DNA of 64,000 bases. Origin: Bradyrhizobium sp. U87765 SZCCT0048 (GTDB taxonomy: Bacteria > Pseudomonadota > Alphaproteobacteria > Rhizobiales > Xanthobacteraceae). The stretch is from the NCBI RefSeq assembly GCF_018131225.1, contig NZ_JAFCMM010000004.1, forward strand, positions 124,001-188,000, written 5' to 3'. Each line of letters starts with the position of its first letter. Position 1 is the first letter of the stretch. Made by a program: the position numbers and the translations under genes. Below, one piece after another: positions 17,068 through 24,762 of this stretch. The notes under the pieces were generated by a model. The model ran no database searches, was not told where the DNA came from, and was given only the letters and a program-made list of their open reading frames with translations.

Positions 17068-17090
17068 GGCGCGGCCGCTTGGGCCGCGCC
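17068..17090 (+). promoter_or_regulatory. GC-rich hairpin between pcaF and pcaH
   Basis: A perfect 9-bp stem (GGCGCGGCC at 17068-17076 with GGCCGCGCC at 17082-17090) around a 5-base loop, immediately upstream of the CGGAGGAT ribosome-binding site of pcaH. There is no T-run, so a role in mRNA stability or segmental expression is more likely than termination. Confidence 0.4.
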
Positions 17091-17103
17091 CGGAGGATCT
17101 CAA

Positions 17104-17805
17104 ATGACGCTCGTCTACCCCCGCAGCAGCACCGAAGCGTTCGGGCCGCGCCTCTATCCGGACTACAAGAGCACGGTGAAGCGCGCGCCGCAGAAGCCGC
17201 TGATCATCATGCCGCACACCCTGTCCGAGCTGACGGGCCCGGTCTATGGCCACGAGACGGTGCGCGAGAACGACAGCGACCTCACCGTCCAGCACAGCGG
17301 CGAGCCGATCGGCGAACGCATCATCGTCCATGGTCATGTGCTCGACGAGGATAATCGCGGCGTGCCGAACACGCTGGTCGAGCTGTGGCAGGCCAATTCC
17401 TGCGGCCGCTACATCCACACCCGCGACCAGCACCCGGCGCCGCTCGATCCGAACTTCACCGGCGCGGGCCGCGCGCTGACGGATGCGAATGGCTATTACC
17501 GCTTCGTCACCATCAAGCCCGGCGCCTATCCGTGGGGCAACCACTACAATGCGTGGCGGCCGGCCCACATCCACTTCTCGGTGTTCGGCCACTCGTTCCT
17601 GTCGCGCGTCGTCACCCAGATGTACTTCCCGAACGATCCGCTGTTCCCGTTCGACCCGATCTTCAACTCGGTGACCGACGAGAAGGCGCGCCTGCGCATG
17701 GTGTCGAGCTTCGATCTCGAAAACACCAAGCCCGACTGGGCGTTGTGCTACCGCTTCAACATGGTGCTGCGCGGCCGCAACGCCACGCCGCAGGAGACGC
17801 ACTGA
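17104..17805 (+). CDS. pcaH: protocatechuate 3,4-dioxygenase beta subunit
   Basis: The iron-bearing subunit (233 residues) of the enzyme that opens protocatechuate between the two hydroxyls to 3-carboxy-cis,cis-muconate. The four ferric ligands of the intradiol dioxygenases are all present: Y103 in SCGRYIHTRD, Y142 in KPGAYPWGN, and H155 and H157 in WRPAHIHFS. PIGERIIVHGHVLDEDNRGV and VPNTLVELWQAN are the conserved core strands. The pcaG start codon overlaps its stop by one base (TGATG), coupling production of the two subunits. Start ATG at 17104 after GGAGGAT. Confidence 0.95.
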   Translation: MTLVYPRSSTEAFGPRLYPDYKSTVKRAPQKPLIIMPHTLSELTGPVYGHETVRENDSDLTVQHSGEPIGERIIVHGHVLDEDNRGVPNTLVELWQANSCGRYIHTRDQHPAPLDPNFTGAGRALTDANGYYRFVTIKPGAYPWGNHYNAWRPAHIHFSVFGHSFLSRVVTQMYFPNDPLFPFDPIFNSVTDEKARLRMVSSFDLENTKPDWALCYRFNMVLRGRNATPQETH

Positions 17806-18392
17806 TGACCGGCCTCACCCCTTCGCAGACCGTCGGCCCCTTCTTCAAGTACGGCCTGACGCCGGGCGGCGAGTACACCTGGAACGACGCCTTCACCAAC
17901 GACCTCGTCACCGCCGACACCGCCGGTGATCGCGTGCGCATCGAAGGCCGCGTGTTCGACGGCGACGGCCAGATCATTCCCGATTCCATGCTGGAGATCT
18001 GGCAGGCCGATGCCCAGGGCCGCTTCAGCGACCCCAAGGACAGCCGCGCGCTGCCCAACAGTTCGTTCCGTGGTTTCGGCCGCTGCGGCACCACCAAGGA
18101 GGGCGAGTTCTCCTTCCACACGGTGAAGCCGGGCCCGGTGCCGGGCCCGAACGGCAGCACCCAGGCGCCGCACATCCTGCTCGCGGTCTATGCCCGGGGC
18201 ATGACGCGGCAGGTGCAGAGCCGGATCTACTTCGAAGGCGAAGCGGCCAACGCCAGCGATCCGATCCTGGCCCTGGTGCCGGCGGATCGTCGCGACACCC
18301 TGATCGCGAAGCCCGTCGCCGGCAAGCCCGGCGTGTATCGTTTCGACGTGCACCTGCAGGGGGACAACGAGACGGTGTTCTTCGACCTCTGA
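17805..18392 (+). CDS. pcaG: protocatechuate 3,4-dioxygenase alpha subunit
   Basis: A 195-residue partner of PcaH that completes the active site and lacks the iron ligands itself. Markers: LTPSQTVGPFFKYGL at the N terminus (the alpha-subunit TVGPFF), RVRIEGRVFDGDGQIIPDSM and LEIWQADAQGRF, the inter-subunit GFGRCGTTKEGEFSF, and APHILLAVYARGM in place of the HxH motif. Length and order match the known alpha subunits. A terminator follows about 50 bases downstream. No pcaB, pcaC, pcaD or regulator (pcaQ, pcaR) is in the window, so the rest of the pathway is elsewhere. Confidence 0.94.
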   Translation: MTGLTPSQTVGPFFKYGLTPGGEYTWNDAFTNDLVTADTAGDRVRIEGRVFDGDGQIIPDSMLEIWQADAQGRFSDPKDSRALPNSSFRGFGRCGTTKEGEFSFHTVKPGPVPGPNGSTQAPHILLAVYARGMTRQVQSRIYFEGEAANASDPILALVPADRRDTLIAKPVAGKPGVYRFDVHLQGDNETVFFDL

Positions 18393-18444
18393 GAGCGCCG
18401 CCGGGCAACGCCCGGCGAGAGCAATGATGCCAGGACAAAAAATA

Positions 18445-18477
18445 GGGCGTCGCTGGTGGCGACGCCCTTATTCTTTT
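18445..18477 (+). terminator. Rho-independent terminator after pcaG
   Basis: A 9-bp stem GGGCGTCGC (18445-18453) with GCGACGCCC (18459-18467), loop TGGTG, then TTATTCTTTT. An A-rich run on the other side (AAAAAATA) lets it also act on the convergent efflux operon, though that operon ends 60 bp further right. Confidence 0.85.
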
Positions 18478-18536
18478 GCGAGAGTTGTTTGAAGAAGCCG
18501 CCGGTCTCGCTCCGGACGACATCCGATCCTGCAAAC

Positions 18537-20102
18537 CTAATCCATCACCGCAGCGTGGTCGGAGGCGCCTTGCGTCTGCTTGCGCAGCGCGGCCTTGGTT
18601 GATCCGATCATCAGCGCCAGCGGGATCGAGCACAGCGTCACCACCATCACCAGCTGGTAGTCGCGGGCGAAGGCGATGATCTGGGCCTGGACCTGCAGCA
18701 CCGCATCCATCAGCGCGCGGCCGGCGTCGGTGTTCATGTTGATCATGCGCGCCACGTCCGGCATCTGCATGGCGCTGTTGAACGGCGTGATGTGCTCGTT
18801 GAGGATGGCGTAGGCGCGCCGGCCGCCCTGGGTCAGCTCGGCGATCACCACCGAGATGCCGACGGAACTGGCGACATTGCGCAGCAGCGTCAGCATCGCG
18901 GTGCCGTCAGTGCGCAAATGGCTCGGCAGCGTCAGGAACGATACGGTGCTGAGCGGCACGAACACGAGGCCGAGGCCGAAACCCTGGGCGATGCTCCAGA
19001 TGATGATGGTCGACGCCTGGGTCTGATCGGTGAAGCCTGTCATCATGAACAGCGAAAACGTCATCAGCGACAAGCCGGTGATGATCAGCGTGCGCGCCTC
19101 GATGTACTTCATCAGCCGGCCGACCAGCATCATCGCCACGAAGGTACCGCAGCCGCGCGTCGCCAGCAGCAGGCCTGCGGTGATGATGGGGTAGCCGATG
19201 ACGTTCTGCAGGTAGGGCGACGACAGCGCCATGGTCGAGAACAGCACGAGGCCCATCACCGTCATGAACACGCAGCCGCTGATGAAGTTGCGATCCCTGA
19301 AGATCGCGAACTGGATGAACGGCTTCGACGTCGTCAGCGAGTGGGCGAAGAAGTAGTAGAAGCCGACGATCGCGATGATCGTCTCGGCGATGATCTCCGG
19401 CGATTCGAACCAGGCGAGCTGCTCACCGCGGTCGAGCGCGATCTGCATCGCGCCGATGCCGACCGCGAGCGCGGCGAAGCCGAACCAGTCGAACTTCAGC
19501 GCGGTATTCGGCTTGGTCTCTTCCATGAAGGCCGCGAGGCCGAGCACGGTGAGTGCGCCGAACGGCAGGTTGACGAAGAACACCCAGTGCCAGGAATAGG
19601 TTTCGGTCAGCCAGGCGCCGAGCGAGGGCCCCATGATCGGACCCATCATCACGCCCATGCCCCAGATCGACATCGCCGTGGCGCGCTCGTGCAGTGCGTA
19701 GGAGTCGAGCATCACCGCCTGGGACAGCGGCACCAGCGCGGCGCCGAACATGCCCTGCAGCAGGCGGAACAGCACCATCTGGGTGATGTCCTGGGCGAGG
19801 CCACACAGCACCGAGGCGAAGGTGAAGCCGGCGGCGCAAATGATGAAGATGCGCTTGCGGCCAAAACGGTTGGCGATCCAGCCGACCGGCGCGGTCATGA
19901 TTGCGGCGGCGACGATATAGGACGTCAGCACCCAGTTGATCTGGTCCTGGGAGGCGGACAGCGTGCCCTGCATGTAGGGCAGCGCGACGTTGGCGATGGT
20001 GGTGTCGAGCGCCTGCATGATGGTCGCCGTCATGGCGCAGATCGTCACCATGTTGCGGCGAAATCCGGGGACCGCCGCCGAGGAGGTGGCGGCGGCGGTC
20101 AC
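18537..20102 (-). CDS. emrB: DHA2-family multidrug efflux MFS transporter (EmrB type)
   Basis: A 521-residue inner-membrane transporter with about 14 transmembrane helices, expelling lipophilic drugs by proton exchange together with EmrA. The DHA2 marker LDTTIANVALPYMQ is in helix 1, WVLTSYIVAAAIMTAP follows, and IANRFGRKR is motif A between helices 2 and 3. VMMGPIMGPSLGAWL is motif C of exporters. The GTG start at 20102 overlaps the EmrA stop codon (GTGA), which explains the non-ATG start and implies coupling. Substrates are unknown. Confidence 0.9.
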   Translation of the reverse strand: MTAAATSSAAVPGFRRNMVTICAMTATIMQALDTTIANVALPYMQGTLSASQDQINWVLTSYIVAAAIMTAPVGWIANRFGRKRIFIICAAGFTFASVLCGLAQDITQMVLFRLLQGMFGAALVPLSQAVMLDSYALHERATAMSIWGMGVMMGPIMGPSLGAWLTETYSWHWVFFVNLPFGALTVLGLAAFMEETKPNTALKFDWFGFAALAVGIGAMQIALDRGEQLAWFESPEIIAETIIAIVGFYYFFAHSLTTSKPFIQFAIFRDRNFISGCVFMTVMGLVLFSTMALSSPYLQNVIGYPIITAGLLLATRGCGTFVAMMLVGRLMKYIEARTLIITGLSLMTFSLFMMTGFTDQTQASTIIIWSIAQGFGLGLVFVPLSTVSFLTLPSHLRTDGTAMLTLLRNVASSVGISVVIAELTQGGRRAYAILNEHITPFNSAMQMPDVARMINMNTDAGRALMDAVLQVQAQIIAFARDYQLVMVVTLCSIPLALMIGSTKAALRKQTQGASDHAAVMD

Positions 20103-21247
20103 CGGTCGTTCTCCTGCGCGGCCGCGGAGGAGAGACCAAGCAGGCCGGCGAGCGACCGGCGGTGCCCGGTATCGATCCAGACATAGGTGCTCATGCCCGC
20201 CTTGAGCTTGCGCACCATCTTGTCGTTGTAGTCGAAGTAGATGCGCACCGGCACGCGCTGCACCACCTTGACGAAGTTGCCGGTGGCGTTCTGCGGCGGC
20301 AGGATCGCGAACTGCGCGCCGGTGCCCGGGCTGAGCGAGCCGACGGTGCCCTGAAAGCTATGGTCGGGGAAGGCGTCGACGCTCAGCGTCACCGGCTGGC
20401 CGACGCCGACATAAGTGAAATCGGATTCCTTGAGATTGGCATCGACCCACGGGCGGGCATCGTCGATGACGCTGAACACCGGCGTTCCGGCGGGAATGAA
20501 GCGGCCGAGCTGGATGCTGTCGACCTGGGTGGCGACGCCGTCGATCGGCGCGCGCAGCACGGTGTGATCGAGGTTGCGCTGGGCTTCGCCGAGCGCGGCC
20601 TGGGCCTGGCGGTAGGACGGGAACTGGTCGAGCGGCAGGTCGGGGTTGTTGAGCAACTGGTTCATCGACGTCGACAGCTGCTGTTGCAGCAGTTCGAGCT
20701 GCGCCCGCGCCACCACGAGGTTGGTGGTGGCGGTGTCGAGATCGAGCTGCGAGCCGAAGTTGCTCCTGGCGAGCGTGTTCTTGCGCTCGACGTCGCGCTG
20801 CTTCAGCTCGACGCCCTGCCTGGCGAGGTCGAGCATCTGCGTGTACGACTGCACGTTCGATTTGAGGTTGTTGTAGGTGGTTTTCGCGGTCTCGAGCGCG
20901 GCCTGCGCCTGCTGCAGGGCGAGGCGAAACGGCACCGGGTCGATCTCGAACAGGTCGTCGCCGGCCTTCACATGCTGGCCTTCGCGCACCACCACCTTGT
21001 CGATCTTGCCGGAGATGTCCGGCGTGATCAGCACCTTCTGGGCGCCGACATAGGCGTCGTCGGTGGTCGCGTAGCGGCCGCCCGACAGATAGAACAGCAC
21101 GCCCGCGACCACGGCGATCACGGGCAGCACCACCAGCAGCAGGACGCGGCGATTGTCGACGATGCGCTGGCGCCAGCCCCTGCGCGCCGCTTCGGGCTTG
21201 TCCGGCCGCGTCTCGTCGGGCGGGAATTTCAGAACAGGGTCAGCCAT
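20099..21247 (-). CDS. emrA: EmrA-type membrane fusion (HlyD family) protein
   Basis: A 382-residue periplasmic adaptor of the efflux complex, anchored by one membrane helix (VLLLVVLPVIAVVAGVLFYL, about residues 34-54). The parts are in order: beta strand with TTDDAYVGAQKVLITPDISG, lipoyl half-motif with VREGQHVKAGDDLFEID, a long coiled-coil hairpin about 100-205 (rich in Gln, Ala, Leu), second lipoyl half with LDHTVLRAPIDGVAT, and the beta-barrel with AGMSTYVWIDT near the end. It overlaps the marR gene by 8 bases and emrB by 4 bases, so all three are one operon. Confidence 0.9.
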   Translation of the reverse strand: MADPVLKFPPDETRPDKPEAARRGWRQRIVDNRRVLLLVVLPVIAVVAGVLFYLSGGRYATTDDAYVGAQKVLITPDISGKIDKVVVREGQHVKAGDDLFEIDPVPFRLALQQAQAALETAKTTYNNLKSNVQSYTQMLDLARQGVELKQRDVERKNTLARSNFGSQLDLDTATTNLVVARAQLELLQQQLSTSMNQLLNNPDLPLDQFPSYRQAQAALGEAQRNLDHTVLRAPIDGVATQVDSIQLGRFIPAGTPVFSVIDDARPWVDANLKESDFTYVGVGQPVTLSVDAFPDHSFQGTVGSLSPGTGAQFAILPPQNATGNFVKVVQRVPVRIYFDYNDKMVRKLKAGMSTYVWIDTGHRRSLAGLLGLSSAAAQENDR

Positions 21248-21713
21248 AGCGTTGAGCCTTTGCCTTGGCGTCGCCCACGTTCTGCAGGGCGTCGCGCACG
21301 TTGTCCTTGATGAGTTCGAGCTGCGCCACGAGCCCCTCGGCTTCGGCCGTGGTCATGCGGCCGAGCGCGGTCTCGGTGATTTCGGCGCGCAGCTCCGCGA
21401 GCTTTTCGAGCAGCGGGCGCGCGGCCGGGCGCAGATAGAGGCGGTTGACGCGGCGGTCGCTCATGTCGGCACGCCGCTCGATCAGGTCGTTGTCGCAGAG
21501 CCGGTCGATCAGCCGCGTCAGCGTGATCGGCTGCATCTCCATGAGGTCGGCGAGCTCGGACTGCTTGAGGCCCTCGGTCCGTTCGAGCTTGGCGAGCACT
21601 GCCCACTGGGCGCGCGTGATGCCGTACCGCGTCGCGAGCTTGTCGGCATAGAGCCGCAGCATCCGCTGGGTTTCGAACAGCGCGAACAGGAAATCGAGAT
21701 TGTTCTTCGGCAT
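21240..21713 (-). CDS. MarR-family regulator of the emrAB operon
   Basis: A 157-residue winged-helix repressor, first gene of the efflux operon. The wHTH is at about residues 30-100: RAQWAVLAKLERTEGLKQSE, LADLMEMQPITLTRLIDRL (recognition helix) and the wing ERRADMSDRRVNRLYL, with the conserved DxRxxR pattern. Dimer helices flank it. MarR proteins typically repress their own operon and are released by phenolic or lipophilic ligands; the ligand here is unknown. An inverted repeat 34 bp upstream of its start is a plausible operator. Start ATG at 21713. Confidence 0.88.
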   Translation of the reverse strand: MPKNNLDFLFALFETQRMLRLYADKLATRYGITRAQWAVLAKLERTEGLKQSELADLMEMQPITLTRLIDRLCDNDLIERRADMSDRRVNRLYLRPAARPLLEKLAELRAEITETALGRMTTAEAEGLVAQLELIKDNVRDALQNVGDAKAKAQRYG

Positions 21714-21746
21714 GGGCCGGGGCCAAGCTCCTAAGCTTGGGATATA

Positions 21747-21760
21747 ATAAGCTTGCTTAT
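21747..21760. promoter_or_regulatory. candidate MarR operator, inverted repeat ATAAGC-TT-GCTTAT
   Basis: Arms ATAAGC (21747-21752) and GCTTAT (21755-21760) are perfect complements around TT, inside an A/T-rich stretch that on the minus strand reads TATTATATC, a possible -10 region. It is 34-47 bp upstream of the marR start. MarR proteins bind such A/T-rich palindromes; the assignment is inference. Confidence 0.5.
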
Positions 21761-21840
21761 AAATTCGGCGAGCATCTTTTGCGCCGAGGGCCTCTGAGCA
21801 GGCCGCATGGCTAACGAAAAATGAATTTGGGATCAGTCTA

Positions 21841-21943
21841 TTAGAGCGTTTTCGAGCGAAGTGGGCACCGGCTCGCGTGAAGAAAGCGCGTCAAAACAAA
21901 ATGCTCGAGCGCGTTCGCGATTCCATCAAAACTGAACGCGCTC
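21841..21943. repeat. 103-bp dispersed repeat, copy 1
   Basis: Starts TTAGAGCGTTTTCGAGCGAAG, runs through AAGTGGGCACCGG, CGCGTCAAAACAAAATGCT and ATTCCATCAAAACTGAAC, ending CGCGCTC. A highly similar copy in reverse orientation lies at 50010-50112. Both are intergenic, here between the divergent marR and the lipase gene's 3' end. No coding sense. Confidence 0.85.
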
Positions 21944-21949
21944 GAGCGC

Positions 21950-23059
21950 TCAGTCCCATTCGACGCCGGCCTCGGCCGCGAGGTCGAGGGTGCTGGTCTG
22001 GCCGATGGCGTCGAAATGCTGGTCGAGGAACCGGCGGGCGGCGCGCTGGCCGGCGCGGTGCAGCAGCTCCAGGAAGTCGTAATCGGTCTTGAGCTTGCTC
22101 GACCCCGCGAGGCGGCTGCCGAGCCCGCCGAGGTCGATGCGGTGGATGTTGAGCCGGCGGTACTGGTTCTTGCCGGTGCCGCGCGGCAGGTGGCCGTCGT
22201 CGATCAGCTGATTGACGAAGTCCATGCTGCGCAGCTCCGAGATCAGCGCCGAGTTGAAGGTGATCTCGTTGAGGCGGTTGAGGATCTCCGAGGAGGTGCG
22301 CGGCGTCGTCGGCCGGCTCACGGGATTGATCTGCACCACCAGCACGTCCTCGGCCTCCGTCGCCTGCAGGAACGGGAAGATCGCCGGATTGCCCATGTAG
22401 CCGCCGTCCCAGTAGGGGATGCCGTCGATCTCGACGGCGCGGAACATGAAGGGCAGCGCCGCGGACGCCATCACCACGTCGGCGGTGATCTTGTCACGGG
22501 AGAACATGCGCAGCCGCCCGGTATGGACGTTGGTCGCCGAGATGAACAGTTCGATATCGCTGTTGCGCACCGCGTCGAAATCGACCGAACGCGCGATCAG
22601 GTCGCCGAGCGGATTGATGTTGAGCGGGTTGAGGTCGTAGGGCGAGAAGTAGTGCGCCATCGCCTCGAACCAGTTCTGGATCGGCGTGGTCGCGAACGGC
22701 ATCAGCGACAGCATGCGGTCGGTGACCGCGCGCTGCACCGGCGGCAGGCTGCCGCCGACGCTGGCGGCGCGCCAGAAATCTGCGAGCTTCTTGCGGGCCT
22801 CGTCGGCATCGCCGCGGGCGAGCCCGTCAGCCAGCAGCACCGCGTTGACCGCGCCCGCCGAGGCGCCGGAGATGCCGGTGATCTCCAGCCGGCCGTCGGC
22901 TAGCAAATGGTCGACCACTCCCCATGTAAAAGCCCCGTGGGCACCGCCGCCCTGCAGCGCGAGATTGATCTTCTTGGCCGTCGGGCGCGGCGCGCGCTCG
23001 CTGGCGCGCCGGGTCCAGTTCGTCAGACCGTCGAGATAGGATTTGAGATTGGTGACCAA
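21950..23059 (-). CDS. patatin-like phospholipase
   Basis: A cytoplasmic-type acyl hydrolase of about 369 residues. It has the complete patatin catalytic set: oxyanion loop LQGGGAHGAFTWG near residues 33-46, nucleophile Ser in ISGASAGAVNA (GxSxG), and the catalytic Asp in YWDGGYMGNPA. SAALPFMFRAVEIDG is another family marker. Substrate and role (phospholipid turnover or virulence-like lipase) are not known. The start is uncertain: the TTG at 23059 gives LVTNLKSYLDGL just before the domain, while the frame is open to 23281. The longer form would overlap the divergent zur promoter and start, so the shorter one is chosen. Confidence 0.82.
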   Translation of the reverse strand: MVTNLKSYLDGLTNWTRRASERAPRPTAKKINLALQGGGAHGAFTWGVVDHLLADGRLEITGISGASAGAVNAVLLADGLARGDADEARKKLADFWRAASVGGSLPPVQRAVTDRMLSLMPFATTPIQNWFEAMAHYFSPYDLNPLNINPLGDLIARSVDFDAVRNSDIELFISATNVHTGRLRMFSRDKITADVVMASAALPFMFRAVEIDGIPYWDGGYMGNPAIFPFLQATEAEDVLVVQINPVSRPTTPRTSSEILNRLNEITFNSALISELRSMDFVNQLIDDGHLPRGTGKNQYRRLNIHRIDLGGLGSRLAGSSKLKTDYDFLELLHRAGQRAARRFLDQHFDAIGQTSTLDLAAEAGVEWD

Positions 23060-23158
23060 GGAGCTGGCTCGCTGTCGATGAAAGATACGTTTCGCGATGC
23101 GTCGGCCCCGCAGGCGACGGCGTTCAGTCTGTCCCAGATTTGGGGGCTTTTTGTTGCG

Positions 23159-23184
23159 TTGCAATGAAAAATATTGCATTGCAA
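23159..23184. promoter_or_regulatory. inverted repeat TTGCAATG-N10-CATTGCAA, candidate operator
   Basis: Perfect 8-bp arms (23159-23166 and 23177-23184) around a 10-base A/T-rich spacer, between the divergent lipase and zur genes. It could be an autoregulatory site for Zur or the site of another regulator; the sequence is not an exact match to the usual alphaproteobacterial Zur box as I know it. Confidence 0.4.
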
Positions 23185-23267
23185 AAAATTGATGCATGGC
23201 CCGTTTGCGGGAACTTGATGCCGAAAAACCGAGCGGAATCGCGCGGGAGCGATTAAATGGTTCGATG

Positions 23268-23774
23268 ATGACGCCGACCAAGCCGATGCCGACCGCGCCG
23301 GTCTTTCCGACGCCCGATCACGACCATGGCCGTTGTGCGGCGGATGCGCTGCGTCACGCCGAGAAGGTCTGCGAAGGGCGCGGCCAGAAGTTCACGCCGA
23401 TCCGCCGCCATGTGCTGCAGGCGCTGCTGTCCAGCCACCGTCCGCTCGGCGCCTACGAGATCATCGACGAACTCGCCAAGGTCATCGCGCGGCCGGCGCC
23501 GATCACGGTCTACCGCGCGCTCGACTTCCTGATGGAGAACGGCCTCGTTCATCGCATCGAGAGCCGCAACGCGTTCCTCGCCTGCGCCCACAACCACGAC
23601 GATATCGCGATGGTCGCGTTCCTGATCTGCGACCGCTGCGGTTCGGTCGGTGAAATCCCGGCCGCTCCGATCGCCCATGCGATCAACGAGGCGGCGCGCG
23701 GCACGGGCTTTTCGCCCAAGCTGTCCGTCGTCGAAATCACCGGCACATGCGTGCATTGCCAGACAACAACATAA
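23268..23774 (+). CDS. zur: zinc uptake regulator Zur (Fur family)
   Basis: A 168-residue metalloregulator that represses zinc-uptake genes when zinc is bound. Zur rather than Fur or Irr: the recognition region reads ITVYRALDFLMENGLVHRIE as in known Zur proteins, followed by a Cys4 structural zinc site, C121-x2-C124 (LICDRCGSVGE) and C161-x2-C164 (GTCVHC). The regulatory His/Cys cluster is ACAHNHDD near 105-112; the Irr haem motif is absent. Two adjacent ATGs (23265, 23268) and an ATG at 23196 are possible starts; none has an ideal ribosome-binding site, so the N terminus is uncertain. The following exporter gene starts 34 bases on. Confidence 0.85.
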   Translation: MTPTKPMPTAPVFPTPDHDHGRCAADALRHAEKVCEGRGQKFTPIRRHVLQALLSSHRPLGAYEIIDELAKVIARPAPITVYRALDFLMENGLVHRIESRNAFLACAHNHDDIAMVAFLICDRCGSVGEIPAAPIAHAINEAARGTGFSPKLSVVEITGTCVHCQTTT

Positions 23775-23808
23775 CAACGGCGTCGATCGCCCGGCACAAC
23801 AGGTTCCC

Positions 23809-24750
23809 ATGTCAGCGCAAACGTCATCCGCAGCGGGCCGTCCGCTGACCCTCGGCGCCGTCGCCGTGATGCTGATGCTGTGCCTGAGCTGGGGCTTCAA
23901 CCAGATCGCGGTGAAGCTCGCCCTGCCGGACATTCCGCCGCTGATGATGGCGACGATGCGCTCGATCGGCGGGCTGATCGTCGTGCTGGTGATCGCGCGG
24001 CTGCGTGGCGTGAACATCTTCGTGCGCGATGGCACGCTGAAGGCCGGCCTGCTGGCGGGCCTGCTGTTCGGTCTCGAATTCGTGGTGATCTATCGCGGCC
24101 TGGTGTGGACCAGCGCCACCCGCGCGGTCGTGTTCCTCTATGTCGCGCCGTTCGTCGTGGCATTCGGCTCGTTCCGGCTGCTCGGCGAGCGGCTCGGACC
24201 GGCGCAGTGGGGCGGCCTCGCGCTGTCGTTCGCCGGCGTCGCGCTGGCCATCGGCGTGCCGCAGGTCGGGGTCGACCAGAAGGTGCTGCTGGGCGACGGC
24301 CTGATCGTGATCGGCGGCATTCTGTGGGCCGCCACCACCATCGTGGTGAAGCTCTCGCCGCTGCTGCGGGTGCCGGCCGAGAAGACCCTGGCCTATCAGC
24401 TGGCCGTGTCGGTGCCGATCCTCGGCCTGTCGTCGCTGGCGTTTGGGGAACGGATGACCGCGCTGCCGGGGGCGACGGCGCTTATCTCCTTGTGTTATCA
24501 GACGTTTTGGGTGGTCGGCCTGACCTTCCTGCTATGGTTCATGCTGGTGCGGACCTATTCCGCCAGCAAATTGTCGGCTTTCACATTCATCACCCCGCTG
24601 TTCGGGGTCGCGGCCGGCTATTTCGTGATGCACGACCCGATGACGCTCGCCTTCGCCGGCGCGTCCGCGCTCGTCCTGGTCGGACTTATTCTCGTCAACC
24701 GCCCCTCACCGCCGGTGGTTGATCCGTTGCTGTCTGTCACAAAAACCTGA
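23809..24750 (+). CDS. DMT-superfamily (EamA) transporter
   Basis: A 313-residue inner-membrane protein with about ten helices arranged as two EamA repeats (about residues 15-145 and 165-300). Characteristic segments are LCLSWGFNQIAVKLAL at the first helix, RAVVFLYVAPFVVAFGSFRL with LGERL at the end of the first repeat, and LSAFTFITPLFGVAAGYFVM in the second. Members export amino acids or other metabolites; the substrate is unknown. It follows zur by 34 bases and precedes ispG by 12, so it may share transcripts with either. Start ATG at 23809. Confidence 0.82.
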   Translation: MSAQTSSAAGRPLTLGAVAVMLMLCLSWGFNQIAVKLALPDIPPLMMATMRSIGGLIVVLVIARLRGVNIFVRDGTLKAGLLAGLLFGLEFVVIYRGLVWTSATRAVVFLYVAPFVVAFGSFRLLGERLGPAQWGGLALSFAGVALAIGVPQVGVDQKVLLGDGLIVIGGILWAATTIVVKLSPLLRVPAEKTLAYQLAVSVPILGLSSLAFGERMTALPGATALISLCYQTFWVVGLTFLLWFMLVRTYSASKLSAFTFITPLFGVAAGYFVMHDPMTLAFAGASALVLVGLILVNRPSPPVVDPLLSVTKT

Positions 24751-24762
24751 TATTTGAGGCCC

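Noticed and set aside
23196..23267. Longer N terminus of Zur from ATG 23196
   Set aside because: It is only 11 bases from the inverted repeat and has no ribosome-binding site or family similarity; kept as an alternative only.
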